Source: Malachius bipustulatus
Lineage: Eukaryota > Arthropoda > Insecta > Coleoptera > Melyridae
Assembly (NCBI GenBank): GCA_910589415.1
Contig: OU342638.1
Location: 12,316,014-12,380,013 of the forward strand
Length of the DNA: 64,000 nucleotides
Reading direction: 5' to 3'
Shown in pieces: positions 39,401 through 50,401 of the stretch; position 1 is the stretch's first letter; every line of letters begins with the position of its first letter. The notes beneath the pieces are model-generated. The model had not been told where the DNA came from. It saw only the letters and a list, made by a program, of their open reading frames with translations, and ran no database searches. The position numbers were made by a program, and so were the translations under genes.

Positions 39401-42400
39401 CAACATCTCAGTGAGAGAGAGGAAAAAAATGTTCATTCTAAATGCGGTTTTACCTTTCGTTTGTAGGAAATTTTGTTTATTTTCTGGAATTGTTCCTGTT
39501 TTTATGATTAGTCAACTTCTAGCTTTCAAAGCAGACGGTCGCATGGAATAATTGATGGAATGTTAAACTAATACAGTTCCTATGCCTGATAGTCTTCTTT
39601 GGTAGGCTATTAGGTCTTATTAGATACCTCAAAGTAGTTGTTTTTAGATGTGACGAAATTTCCAACCATCTGAGTAAAAACGGAAGTCGTAAAACCAACA
39701 TCTCAGTGAGAGAGAGGAAAAAAAAGTTCATTCTAAATGCGGTTTTACCTTTCGTTTGTAGGAAATTTTGTTTATTTTCTGGAATTGTTCCTGTTTTTAT
39801 GATTAGTCAACTTCTAGCTTTCAAAGCAGACGGTCGCATGGAATAATTGATGGAATGTTAAACTAATACAGTTCCTATGCCTGATAGTCTTCTTTGGTAT
39901 GCTATTAGGTCTTATTAGATACCTCAAAGTAGTTGTTTTTAGATGTGACGAAATTTCCAACCATCTGAGTAAAAACGGAAGTCGTAAAACCAACATCTCA
40001 GTGAGAGAGAGGAAAAAAATGTTCATTCTAAATGCGGTTTTACCTTTCGTTTGTAGGAAATTTTGTTTATTTTCTGGAATTGTTCCTGTTTCTATGATTA
40101 GTCAACTTCTAGCTTTCAAAGCAGACGGTCGCATGGAATAATTGATGGAATGTTAAACTAATACAGTTCCTATGCCTGATAGTCTTCTTTGGTAGGCTAT
40201 TAGGTCTTATTAGATACCTCTAAGTAGTTGTTTTTAGATGTGACGAAATTTCCAACCATCTGAGTAAAAACGGAAGTCGTAAAACCAACATCTCAGTGAG
40301 AGAGAGGAAAAAAATGTTCATTCTAAATGCGGTTTTACCTTTCGTTTGTAGGAAATTTTGTTTATTTTCTGGACTTGTTCCTGTTTCTATGATAAGTCAA
40401 CTTCTAGCTTTCAAAGCAGACGGTCGCATGGAATAATTGATGTAATGTTAAACTAATACAGTTCCTATGCGTGATAGTCTTCTTTGGTATGCTATTAGGT
40501 CTTATAAGATACCTCTAAGTAGTTGTTTTTAGATGTGACGAAATTTCCAACCATCTGAGTAAAAACGGAAGTCGTAAAACCAACATCTCAGTGAGAGAGA
40601 GGAAAAAAATGTTCATTCTAAATGCGGTTTTACCTTTCGTTTGTAGGAAATTTTGTTTATTTTCTGGAATTGTTCCTGTTTCTATGATTAGTCAACTTCT
40701 AGCTTTCAAAGCAGACGGTCGCATGGAATAATTGATGGAATGTTAAACTAATACAGTTCCTATGCGTGATAGTCTTCTTTGGTATGCTATTAGGTCTTAT
40801 TAGATACCTCTAAGTAGTTGTTTTTAGATGTGACGAAATTTCCAACCATCTGAGTAAAAACGGAAGTCGTAAAACCAACATCTCAGTGAGAGAGAGGAAA
40901 AAAATGTTCATTCTAAATGCGGTTTTACCTTTCGTTTGTAGGAAATTTTGTTTATTTTCTGGAATTGTTCCTGTTTTTATGATTAGTCAACTTCTAGCTT
41001 TCAAAGCAGACGGTCGCATGGAATAATTGATGTAATGTTAAACTAATACAGTTCCTATGCGTGATAGTCTTCTTTGGTATGCTATTAGGTCTTATTAGAT
41101 ACCTCTAAGTAGTTGTTTTTAGATGTGACGAAATTTCCAACCATCTGAGTAAAAACGGAAGTCGTAAAACCAACATCTCAGTGAGAGAGAGGAAAAAAAA
41201 GTTCATTCTAAATGCGGTTTTACCTTTCGTTTGTAGGAAATTTTGTTTATTTTCTGGAATTGTTCCTGTTTCTATGATTAGTCAACTTCTAGCTTTCAAA
41301 GCAGACGGTCGCATGGAATAATTGATGGAATGTTAAACTAATACAGTTCCTATGCCTGATAGTCTTCTTTGGTAGGCTATTAGGTCTTATTAGATACCTC
41401 AAAGTAGTTGTTTTTAGATGTGACGAAATTTCCAACCATCTGAGTAAAAACGGAAGTCGTAAAACCAACATCTCAGTGAGAGAGAGGAAAAAAATGTTCA
41501 TTCTAAATGCGGTTTTACCTTTCGTTTGTAGGAAATTTTGTTTATTTTCTGGAATTGTTCCTGTTTCTATGATTAGTCAACTTCTAGCTTTCAAAGCAGA
41601 CGGTCGCATGGAATAATTGATGTAATGTTAAACTAATACAGTTCCTATGCGTGAGAGTCTTCTTTGGTATGCTATTAGGTCTTATTAGATACCTCTAAGT
41701 AGTTGTTTTTAGATGTGACGAAATTTCCAACCATCTGAGTAAAAACGGAAGTCGTAAAACCAACATCTCAGTGAGAGAGAGGAAAAAAAAGTTCATTCTA
41801 AATGCGGTTTTACCTTTCGTTTGTAGGAAATTTTGTTTATTTTCTGGAATTGTTCCTGTTTTTATGATTAGTCAACTTCTAGCTTTCAAAGCAGACGGTC
41901 GCATGGAATAATTGATGGAATGTTAAACTAATACAGTTCCTATGCGTGATAGTCTTCTTTGGTATGCTATTAGGTCTTATTAGATACCTCAAAGTAGTTG
42001 TTTTTAGATGTGACGAAATTTCCAACCATCTGAGTAAAAACGGAAGTCGTAAAACCAACATCTCAGTGAGAGAGAGGAAAAAAATGTTCATTCTAAATGC
42101 GGTTTTACCTTTCGTTTGTAGGAAATTTTGTTTATTTTCTGGAATTGTTCCTGTTTCTATGATTAGTCAACTTCTAGCTTTCAAAGCAGACGGTCGCATG
42201 GAATAATTGATGGAATGTTAAACTAATACAGTTCCTATGCCTGATAGTCTTCTTTGGTAGGCTATTAGGTCTTATTAGATACCTCAAAGTAGTTGTTTTT
42301 AGATGTGACGAAATTTCCAACCATCTGAGTAAAAACGGAAGTCGTAAAACCAACATCTCAGTGAGAGAGAGAAAAAAAAAGTTCATTCTAAATGCGGTTT

Positions 42401-43393
42401 TACCTTTCGTTTGTAGGAAATTTTGTTTATTTTCTGGAATTGTTCCTGTTTTTATGATTAGTCAACTTCTAGCTTTCAAAGCAGACGGTCGCATGGAATA
42501 ATTGATGTAATGTTAAACTAATACAGTTCCTATGCGTGATAGTCTTCTTTGGTAGGCTATTAGGTCTTATTAGATACCTCAAAGTAGTTGTTTTTAGATG
42601 TGACGAAATTTCCAACCATCTGAGTAAAAACGGAAGTCGTAAAACCAACATCTCAGTGAGAGAGAGGAAAAAAATGTTCATTCTAAATGCGGTTTTACCT
42701 TTCGTTTGTAGGAAATTTTGTTTATTTTCTGGAATTGTTCCTGTTTCTATGATTAGTCAACTTCTAGCTTTCAAAGCAGACGGTCGCATGGAATAATTGA
42801 TGTAATGTTAAACTAATACAGTTCCTATGCGTGATAGTCTTCTTTGGTATGCTATTAGGTCTTATTAGATACCTCAAAGTAGTTGTTTTTAGATGTGACG
42901 AAATTTCCAACCATCTGAGTAAAAACGGAAGTCGTAAAACCAACATCTCAGTGAGAGAGAGGAAAAAAATGTTCATTCTAAATGCGGTTTTACCTTTCGT
43001 TTGTAGGAAATTTTGTTTATTTTCTGGAATTGTTCCTGTTTTTATGATTAGTCAACTTCTAGCTTTCAAAGCAGACGGTCGCATGGAATAATTGATGGAA
43101 TGTTAAACTAATACAGTTCCTATGCGTGATACTCTTCTTTGGTATGCTATTAGGTCTTATTAGATACCTCAAAGTAGTTGTTTTTAGATGTGACGAAATT
43201 TCCAACCATCTGAGTAAAAACGGAAGTCGTAAAACCAACATCTCAGTGAGAGAGAGGAAAAAAATGTTCATTCTAAATGCGGTTTTACCTTTCGTTTGTA
43301 GGAAATTTTGTTTATTTTCTGGAATTGTTCCTGTTTCTATGATTAGTCAACTTCTAGCTTTCAAAGCAGACGGTCGCATGGAATAATTGATGG
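33481..43393 (+). repeat. Satellite sub-block, relatively uniform monomers up to the insertion
   Basis: Copies here mostly end in GATGG and carry GCCTGATAG with either GGTAGGC or GGTATGC. The 296 bp TTTTCG type disappears after about 34 kb. Local signals are three CACTTCATATG copies at 35446, 36036 and 36331, alternating with GATACTC copies at about 35166 and 35756; one TGACTAAATT change near 36706; one TTTTACATTTCG change near 37388; and one 293 bp monomer at 37496-37788. GATACTC copies reappear at about 43130 and 43425 just before the insertion. No gene, RNA or other element is visible. Confidence 0.8.
37496..37788 (+). repeat. 293 bp monomer with GA dinucleotide deletion
   Basis: One GA unit is missing from the GAGAGAGAGG tract (near 37650), which gives GTGAGAGAGGAAA and shortens the opposite-strand ORF to 60 codons. 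A second monomer with the same deletion lies at 44799-45091, on the other side of the retrotransposon. I see only one other difference between the two (TTCTCTGG here, near 37712). Confidence 0.88.
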
Positions 43394-43675
43394 AATGTTA
43401 AACTAATACAGTTCCTATGCGTGATACTCTTCTTTGGTATGCTATTAGGTCTTATTAGATACCTCTAAGTAGTTGTTTTTAGATGTGACGAAATTTCCAA
43501 CCATCTGAGTAAAAACGGAAGTCGTAAAACCAACATCTCAGTGAGAGAGAGGAAAAAAATGTTCATTCTAAATGCGGTTTTACCTTTCGTTTGTAGGAAA
43601 TTTTGTTTATTTTCTGGAATTGTTCCTGTTTCTATGATTAGTCAACTTCTAGCTTTCAAAGCAGACGGTCGCATG

Positions 43676-43682
<7 letters not shown>
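43394..43682 (+). repeat. Satellite monomer split by the retrotransposon (left part)
   Basis: This 289 bp is the start of a normal monomer, ending GGAATAAT. The six missing bases (TGATGG) are found at 44498-44503, so the two parts rebuild exactly 295 bp. The break point is therefore six bases from the monomer end, in the AATAAT/TTGATGG junction region. The copy carries GATACTC and CCTCTAAG. Confidence 0.92.
43677..43682 (+). repeat. Candidate target-site duplication, left copy (AATAAT)
   Basis: AATAAT ends the left satellite flank and recurs at 44492-44497 at the start of the right flank. The satellite consensus has this word once. It is compatible with a 6 bp target-site duplication, but the left copy is confounded with the AAT tail. 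Confidence 0.5.

Positions 43683-43706
<24 letters not shown>
43677..43706 (-). repeat. (AAT)10 microsatellite: LINE 3' tail merged with the satellite target
   Basis: Ten perfect AAT units are present on the plus strand, i.e. (ATT)n in the element's sense. The first two units (AATAAT, 43677-43682) are also the expected satellite sequence, so the boundary of the insertion cannot be fixed exactly. Short tandem-repeat tails instead of poly(A) are known in several LINE clades. Confidence 0.85.
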
Positions 43707-43707
<1 letters not shown>

Positions 43708-43884
43708 TTTATTTCCACGTTATGTAAATAATATGACATTTGTGGTCGTCAGTATAACACAATAATGATATTAATGTAGGCAGATATGCAAATATAAAAT
43801 GAGAACGAGAAAAAAACAAAAAAAAAACAAAAAACCCTTTTTTAAAGTTCTATAAACAAAACAACAATACTGTTCACAGATTGA
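43707..43884 (-). other. 3' untranslated region of the LINE fragment
   Basis: This stretch lies between the stop codon and the microsatellite tail. It has no open frame of note and is AT-rich. On the plus strand it contains an A-rich run with scattered C (about 43811-43837), which is a T-rich run in the element's own sense. No similarity to the satellite is visible. Confidence 0.8.
43708..43713 (-). promoter_or_regulatory. Polyadenylation signal AATAAA of the LINE
   Basis: The minus strand reads AATAAA here, directly before the (ATT)n tail. A canonical signal next to the 3' tail is expected for the 3' end of a LINE transcript and supports the orientation call. Confidence 0.7.
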
Positions 43885-44491
43885 TCAGTGAGACCATAAT
43901 TGTACTTTCTGTAAATATTCTTGAACAGTATAAAAGCTATTATCCAATAGATACTGCTTGACTTCTTTTTTAAAATTAGATAATGGTAAAGTTTTTATTC
44001 TATTTGGTAACACGTTAAAAAGGGCAACATTTGGGCTATTGCGCTTGGACGTCTCGAGCCTCACAGCCGGTATGACGATATCACACTTATTTCGTGTTTC
44101 ATAATTATGTAACTCTGAATGAATTGAATATTTTTGTCTATTTTGATATATACCAATTACCGTTGACATGATGAATTCAGACGACAATGTAAGGATTCCA
44201 AGCTCATTAAATAAAGATCGGCACGAATGTAGGCTGTTCTTATTACAAATAATTCTCACCGCTTTCTTCTGCAGCCGAAAGATCTTCTCTGCAGAAGCAG
44301 AGTTTCCCCACAACTCCAAGCAGTATTTGAGATTCGAGTGAAATAAAGCATAGTATGATACGAGTACTATATCCCTACTAACGCACTTCTGTAATCTTCT
44401 CAAAGCAAAAAGCTGGTGAGATAATTTTTTTGACAACTGATCGACGTGTTCCTTCCAGCGAAGGGAGTTATCTAGGGTTAACCCCAACTCC
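43885..44491 (-). pseudogene. Reverse transcriptase C-terminal fragment of a LINE polyprotein
   Basis: The fragment encodes 201 residues without a stop, ending with TGA at 43885-43887. It begins ELGLTLDNSLRW, the conserved LGxTxD...LxW segment just after the palm domain in LINE reverse transcriptases. Then come YYALFHSNLKY (46-56), LWGNS (60-64), RLQKKAVRII (72-81), SCRSLF (89-94), HNYETRN (128-134), LFNVLPNRIK (157-166) and FKKEVKQYLL (173-182). This motif order is typical of LINE ORF2 C-termini in arthropods. Fingers, palm and the YxDD-type catalytic site are missing, as is the original start. Upstream the frame runs about 29 codons into the satellite, but only from a TTG, so no credible start exists. 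It is a remnant rather than a working gene. No frameshift is seen inside it. Confidence 0.88.
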
Positions 44492-44497
44492 AATAAT
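44492..44497 (+). repeat. Candidate target-site duplication, right copy (AATAAT)
   Basis: This is the second copy of the 6 bp word, immediately after the truncated 5' end of the LINE. The bases TGATGG that follow complete the split monomer exactly. Confidence 0.55.
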
Positions 44498-44798
44498 TGA
44501 TGGAATGTTAAACTAATACAGTTCCTATGCGTGATAGTCTTCTTTGGTATGCTATTAGGTCTTATTAGATGCCTCAAAGTAGTTGTTTTTAGATGTCACG
44601 AAATTTCCAAACATCTGAGTAAAAACGGAAGTCGTAAAACCAACATCTCAGTGAGAGAGAGGAAAAAAATGTTCATTCTAAATGCGGTTTTACCTTTCGT
44701 TTGTAGGAAATTTTGTTTATTTTCTGGAATTGTTCCTGTTTCTATGATTAGTCAACTTCTAGCTTTCAAAGCAGACGGTCGCATGGAATAATTGATGG

Positions 44799-45091
44799 AA
44801 TGTTAAACTAATACAGTTCCTATGCCTGATAGTCTTCTTTGGTATGCTATTAGGTCTTATTAGATACCTCAAAGTAGTTGTTTTTAGATGTGACGAAATT
44901 TCCAACCATCTGAGTAAAAACGGAAGTCGTAAAACCAACATCTCAGTGAGAGAGGAAAAAAATGTTCATTCTAAATGCGGTTTTACCTTTCGTTTGTAGG
45001 AAATTTTGTTTATTTTCTGGAATTGTTCCTGTTTCTATGATTAGTCAACTTCTAGCTTTCAAAGCAGACGGTCGCATGGAATAATTGATGG
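44799..45091 (+). repeat. 293 bp monomer with GA deletion, partner of 37496-37788
   Basis: It has the same 2 bp deletion in the GA tract and the same GCCTGATAG/GGTATGC/CCTCAAAG/TTCTATG state as the copy 7303 bp upstream. The neighbouring monomers on either side do not match, so the similarity covers a single monomer. Confidence 0.88.
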
Positions 45092-48000
45092 AATGTTAAA
45101 CTAATACAGTTCCTATGCCTGATAGTCTTCTTTGGTATGCTATTAGGTCTTATTAGATACCTCTAAGTAGTTGTTTTTAGATGTGACGAAATTTCCAACC
45201 ATCTGAGTAAAAACGGAAGTCGTAAAACCAACATCTCAGTGAGAGAGAGGAAAAAAATGTTCATTCTAAATGCGGTTTTACCTTTCGTTTGTAGGAAATT
45301 TTGTTTATTTTCTGGAATTGTTCCTGTTTCTATGATTAGTCAACTTCTAGCTTTCAAAGCAGACGGTCGCATGGAATAATTGATGGAATGTTAAACTAAT
45401 ACAGTTCCTATGCCTGATAGTCTTCTTTGGTATGCTATTAGGTCTTATTAGATACCTCTAAGTAGTTGTTTTTAGATGTGACGAAATTTCCAACCATCTG
45501 AGTAAAAACGGAAGTCGTAAAACCAACATCTCAGTGAGAGAGAGGAAAAAAATGTTCATTCTAAATGCGGTTTTACCTTTCGTTTGTAGGAAATTTTGTT
45601 TATTTTCTGGAATTGTTCCTGTTTCTATGATTAGTCAACTTCTAGCTTTCAAAGCAGACGGTCGCATGGAATAATTGATGGAATGTTAAACTAATACAGT
45701 TCCTATGCGTGATAGTCTTCTTTGGTATGCTATTAGGTCTTATTAGATACCTCAAAGTAGTTGTTTTTAGATGTGACGAAATTTCCAACCATCTGAGTAA
45801 AAACGGAAGTCGTAAAACCAACATCTCAGTGAGAGAGAGGAAAAAAATGTTCATTCTAAATGCGGTTTTACCTTTCGTTTGTAGGAAATTTTGTTTATTT
45901 TCTAGAATTGTTCCTGTTTCTATGATTAGTCAACTTCTAGCTTTCAAAGCAGACGGTCGCATGGAATAATTGATGTAATGTTAAACTAATACAGTTCCTA
46001 TGCGTGATAGTCTTCTTTGGTATGCTATTAGGTCTTATTAGATACCTCTAAGTAGTTGTTTTTAGATGTGACGAAATTTCCAACCATCTGAGTAAAAACG
46101 GAAGTCGTAAAACCAACATCTCAGTGAGAGAGAGAAAAAAAAAGTTCATTCTAAATGCGGTTTTACCTTTCGTTTGTAGGAAATTTTGTTTATTTTCTGG
46201 AATTGTTCCTGTTTTTATGATTAGTCAACTTCTAGCTTTCAAAGCAGACGGTCGCATGGAATAATTGATGGAATGTTAAACTAATACAGTTCCTATGCGT
46301 GATAGTCTTCTTTGGTATGCTATTAGGTCTTATTAGATACCTCAAAGTAGTTGTTTTTAGATGTGACGAAATTTCCAACCATCTGAGTAAAAACGGAAGT
46401 CGTAAAACCAACATCTCAGTGAGAGAGAGGAAAAAAATGTTCATTCTAAATGCGGTTTTACCTTTCGTTTGTAGGAAATTTTGTTTATTTTCTGGAATTG
46501 TTCCTGTTTTTATGATTAGTCAACTTCTAGCTTTCAAAGCAGACGGTCGCATGGAATAATTGATGTAATGTTAAACTAATACAGTTCCTATGCGTGATAG
46601 TCTTCTTTGGTATGCTATTAGGTCTTATTAGATACCTCAAAGTAGTTGTTTTTAGATGTGACGAAATTTCCAACCATCTGAGTAAAAACGGAAGTCGTAA
46701 AACCAACATCTCAGTGAGAGAGAGAAAAAAAAAGTTCATTCTAAATGCGGTTTTACCTTTCGTTTGTAGGAAATTTTGTTTATTTTCTGGAATTGTTCCT
46801 GTTTTTATGATTAGTCAACTTCTAGCTTTCAAAGCAGACGGTCGCATGGAATAATTGATGTAATGTTAAACTAATACAGTTCCTATGCGTGATAGTCTTC
46901 TTTGGTATGCTATTAGGTCTTATTAGATACCTCTAAGTAGTTGTTTTTAGATGTGACGAAATTTCCAACCATCTGAGTAAAAACGGAAGTCGTAAAACCA
47001 ACATCTCAGTGAGAGAGAGAAAAAAAAAGTTCATTCTAAATGCGGTTTTACCTTTCGTTTGTAGGAAATTTTGTTTATTTTCTGGAATTGTTCCTGTTTT
47101 TATGATTAGTCAACTTCTAGCTTTCAAAGCAGACGGTCGCATGGAATAATTGATGTAATGTTAAACTAATACAGTTCCTATGCGTGAGAGTCTTCTTTGG
47201 TATGCTATTAGGTCTTACTAGATACCTCTAAGTAGTTGTTTTTAGATGTGACGAAATTTCCAACCATCTGAGTAAAAACGGAAGTCGTAAAACCAACATC
47301 TCAGTGAGAGAGAGAAAAAAAAAGTTCATTCTAAATGCGGTTTTACCTTTCGTTTGTAGGAAATTTTGTTTATTTTCTGGAATTGTTCCTGTTTTTATGA
47401 TTAGTCAACTTCTAGCTTTCAAAGCAGACGGTCGCATGGAATAATTGATGTAATGTTAAACTAATACAGTTCCTATGCGTGAGAGTCTTCTTTGGTATGC
47501 TATTAGGTCTTACTAGATACCTCTAAGTAGTTGTTTTTAGATGTGACGAAATTTCCAACCATCTGAGTAAAAACGGAAGTCGTAAAACCAACATCTCAGT
47601 GAGAGAGAGGGAAAAAATGTTCATTCTAAATGCGGTTTTACCTTTCGTTTGTAGGAAATTTTGTTTATTTTCTGGAATTGTTCCTGTTTTTACGATTAGT
47701 CAACTTCTAGCTTTCAAAGCAGACGGTCGCATGAAATAATTGATGTAATGTTAAACTAATACAGTTCCTATGCGTGATAGTCTTCTTTGGTATGCTATTA
47801 GGTCTTATTAGATACCTCAAAGTAGTTGTTTTTAGATGTGACGAAATTTCCAACCATCTGAGTAAAAACGGAAGTCGTAAAACCAACATCTCAGTGAGAG
47901 AGAGGAAAAAAATGTTCATTCTAAATGCGGTTTTACCTTTCGTTTGTAGGAAATTTTGTTTATTTTCTGGAATTGTTCCTGTTTCTACGATTAGTCAACT

Positions 48001-50401
48001 TCTAGCTTTCAAAGCAGACGGTCGCATGGAATAATTGATGTAATGTTAAACTAATACAGTTCCTATGCGTGATAGTCTTCTTTGGTATGCTATTAGGTCT
48101 TATTAGATACCTCAAAGTAGTTGTTTTTAGATGTGACGAAATTTCCAACCATCTGAGTAAAAACGGAAGTCGTAAAACCAACATCTCAGTGAGAGAGAGG
48201 AAAAAAATGTTCATTCTAAATGCGGTTTTACCTTTCGTTTGTAGGAAATTTTGTTTATTTTCTGGAATTGTTCCTGTTTCTACGATTAGTCAACTTCTAG
48301 CTTTCAAAGCAGACGGTCGCATGGAATAATTGATGTAATGTTAAACTAATACAGTTCCTATGCGTGATAGTCTTCTTTGGTATGCTATTAGGTCTTATTA
48401 GATACCTCAAAGTAGTTGTTTTTAGATGTGACGAAATTTCCAACCATCTGAGTAAAAACGGAAGTCGTAAAACCAACATCTCAGTGAGAGAGAGGAAAAA
48501 AATGTTCATTCTAAATGCGGTTTTACCTTTCGTTTGTAGGAAATTTTGTTTATTTTCTGGAATTGTTCCTGTTTCTACGATTAGTCAACTTCTAGCTTTC
48601 AAAGCAGACGGTCGCATGGAATAATTGATGTAATGTTAAACTAATACAGTTCCTATGCGTGATAGTCTTCTTTGGTATGCTATTAGGTCTTATTAGATAC
48701 CTCAAAGTAGTTGTTTTTAGATGTGACGAAATTTCCAACCATCTGAGTAAAAACGGAAGTCGTAAAACCAACATATCAGTGAGAGAGAGGAAAAAAATGT
48801 TCATTCTAAATGCGGTTTTACCTTTCGTTTGTAGGAAATTTTAATTATTTTCTGGAATTGTTCCTGTTTCTATGATTAGTCAACTTCTAGCTTTCAAAGC
48901 AGACGGTCGCATGGAATAATTGATGGAATGTTAAACTAATACAGTTCCTATGCGTGATAGTCTTCTTTGGTATGCTATTAGGTCTTATTAGATACCTCTA
49001 AGTAGTTGTTTTTAGATGTGACGAAATTTCCAACCATCTGAGTAAAAACGGAAGTCGTAAAACCAACATCTCAGTGAGAGAGAGGAAAAAAATGTTCATT
49101 CTAAATGCGGTTTTACCTTTCGTTTGTAGGAAATTTTAATTATTTTCTGGAATTGTTCCTGTTTCTATGATTAGTCAACTTCTAGCTTTCAAAGCAGACG
49201 GTCGCATGGAATAATTGATGTAATGTTAAACTAATACAGTTCCTATGCGTGATAGTCTTCTTTGGTATGCTATTAGGTCTTATTAGATACCTCTAAGTAG
49301 TTGTTTTTAGATGTGACGAAATTTCCAACCATCTGAGTAAAAACGGAAGTCGTAAAACCAACATCTCAGTGAGAGAGAGGAAAAAAATGTTCATTCTAAA
49401 TGCGGTTTTACCTTTCGTTTGTAGGAAATTTTAATTATTTTCTGGAATTGTTCCTGTTTCTATGATTAGTCAACTTCTAGCTTTCAAAGCAGACGGTCGC
49501 ATGGAATAATTGATGTAATGTTAAACTAATACAGTTCCTATGCGTGATAGTCTTCTTTGGTATGCTATTAGGTCTTATTAGATACCTCAAAGTAGTTGTT
49601 TTTAGATGTGACGAAATTTCCAACCATCTGAGTAAAAACGGAAGTCGTAAAACCAACATATCAGTGAGAGAGAGGAAAAAAATGTTCATTCTAAATGCGG
49701 TTTTACCTTTCGTTTGTAGGAAATTTTAATTATTTTCTGGAATTGTTCCTGTTTCTATGATTAGTCAACTTCTAGCTTTCAAAGCAGACGGTCGCATGGA
49801 ATAATTGATGGAATGTTAAACTAATACAGTTCCTATGCGTGATAGTCTTCTTTGGTATGCTATTAGGTCTTATTAGATACCTCTAAGTAGTTGTTTTTAG
49901 ATGTGACGAAATTTCCAACCATCTGAGTAAAAACGGAAGTCGTAAAACCAACATATCAGTGAGAGAGAGGAAAAAAATGTTCATTCTAAATGCGGTTTTA
50001 CCTTTCGTTTGTAGGAAATTTTGTTTATTTTCTGGAATTGTTCCTGTTTCTATGATTAGTCAACTTCTAGCTTTCAAAGCAGACGGTCGCATGGAATAAT
50101 TGATGTAATGTTAAACTAATACAGTTCCTATGCGTGATAGTCTTCTTTGGTATGCTATTAGGTCTTATTAGATACCTCTAAGTAGTTGTTTTTAGATGTG
50201 ACGAAATTTCCAACCATCTGAGTAAAAACGGAAGTCGTAAAACCAACATCTCAGTGAGAGAGAGGAAAAAAATGTTCATTCTAAATGCGGTTTTACCTTT
50301 CGTTTGTAGGAAATTTTAATTATTTTCTGGAATTGTTCCTGTTTCTATGATTAGTCAACTTCTAGCTTTCAAAGCAGACGGTCGCATGGAATAATTGATG
50401 G

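Larger units (their letters stand above)
1..43682 (+). repeat. Left satellite array, ~295 bp monomers (147 whole plus one split copy)
   Basis: The segment is one continuous head-to-tail tandem array with no inversions. Each monomer begins AATGTTAAAY and ends in TAATTGATGK. The usual length is 295 bp; 28 copies are one base longer because CTTTGGTATG is replaced by CTTTTCGTATG. The monomer is AT-rich, with a purine tract near its middle and T-rich runs in its second half. Recurring diagnostic variants are GCGTGA/GCCTGA, GGTATGC/GGTAGGC, CCTCAAAG/CCTCTAAG, TTTTATG/TTCTATG, GCTTTC/GCCTTC and GATGT/GATGG at the end. I do not recognise the family. It shows no resemblance that I can see to a tRNA, rRNA, LTR or transposon terminus. 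The last copy is broken by the retrotransposon at 43683. Confidence 0.98.
43683..44491 (-). mobile_element. 5'-truncated non-LTR (LINE) retrotransposon, 3' end only
   Basis: This 809 bp is the only non-satellite sequence in the window and occurs once. Read on the minus strand it contains 201 codons of a LINE polyprotein C-terminus, a stop, about 180 bp of 3' UTR, AATAAA, and an (ATT)n tail. The layout is the standard outcome of target-primed reverse transcription: the 3' end is intact and the 5' end is lost. The palm domain with the catalytic aspartates, any endonuclease domain and ORF1 are absent, so it cannot move itself. The short satellite word AATAAT lies at both junctions. The clade is not resolvable by eye; the protein looks like Jockey/CR1-group elements of arthropods. 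The intact frame suggests a fairly recent insertion. Confidence 0.9.

Noticed and set aside
43845..43860. TATA-like CTATAAAC as a promoter
   Set aside because: It lies in the LINE 3' UTR on the strand opposite the coding frame, with no downstream gene.
43683..44491. LTR retrotransposon or DNA transposon insertion
   Set aside because: There are no terminal direct or inverted repeats. The protein, AATAAA signal and short-repeat tail fit a LINE 3' end.
43885..44577. A 230-codon gene joining satellite sequence to the reverse transcriptase fragment
   Set aside because: The upstream 29 codons are satellite sequence and begin at TTG. No ATG precedes the RT part in frame before a stop, so it is an accidental read-through frame.
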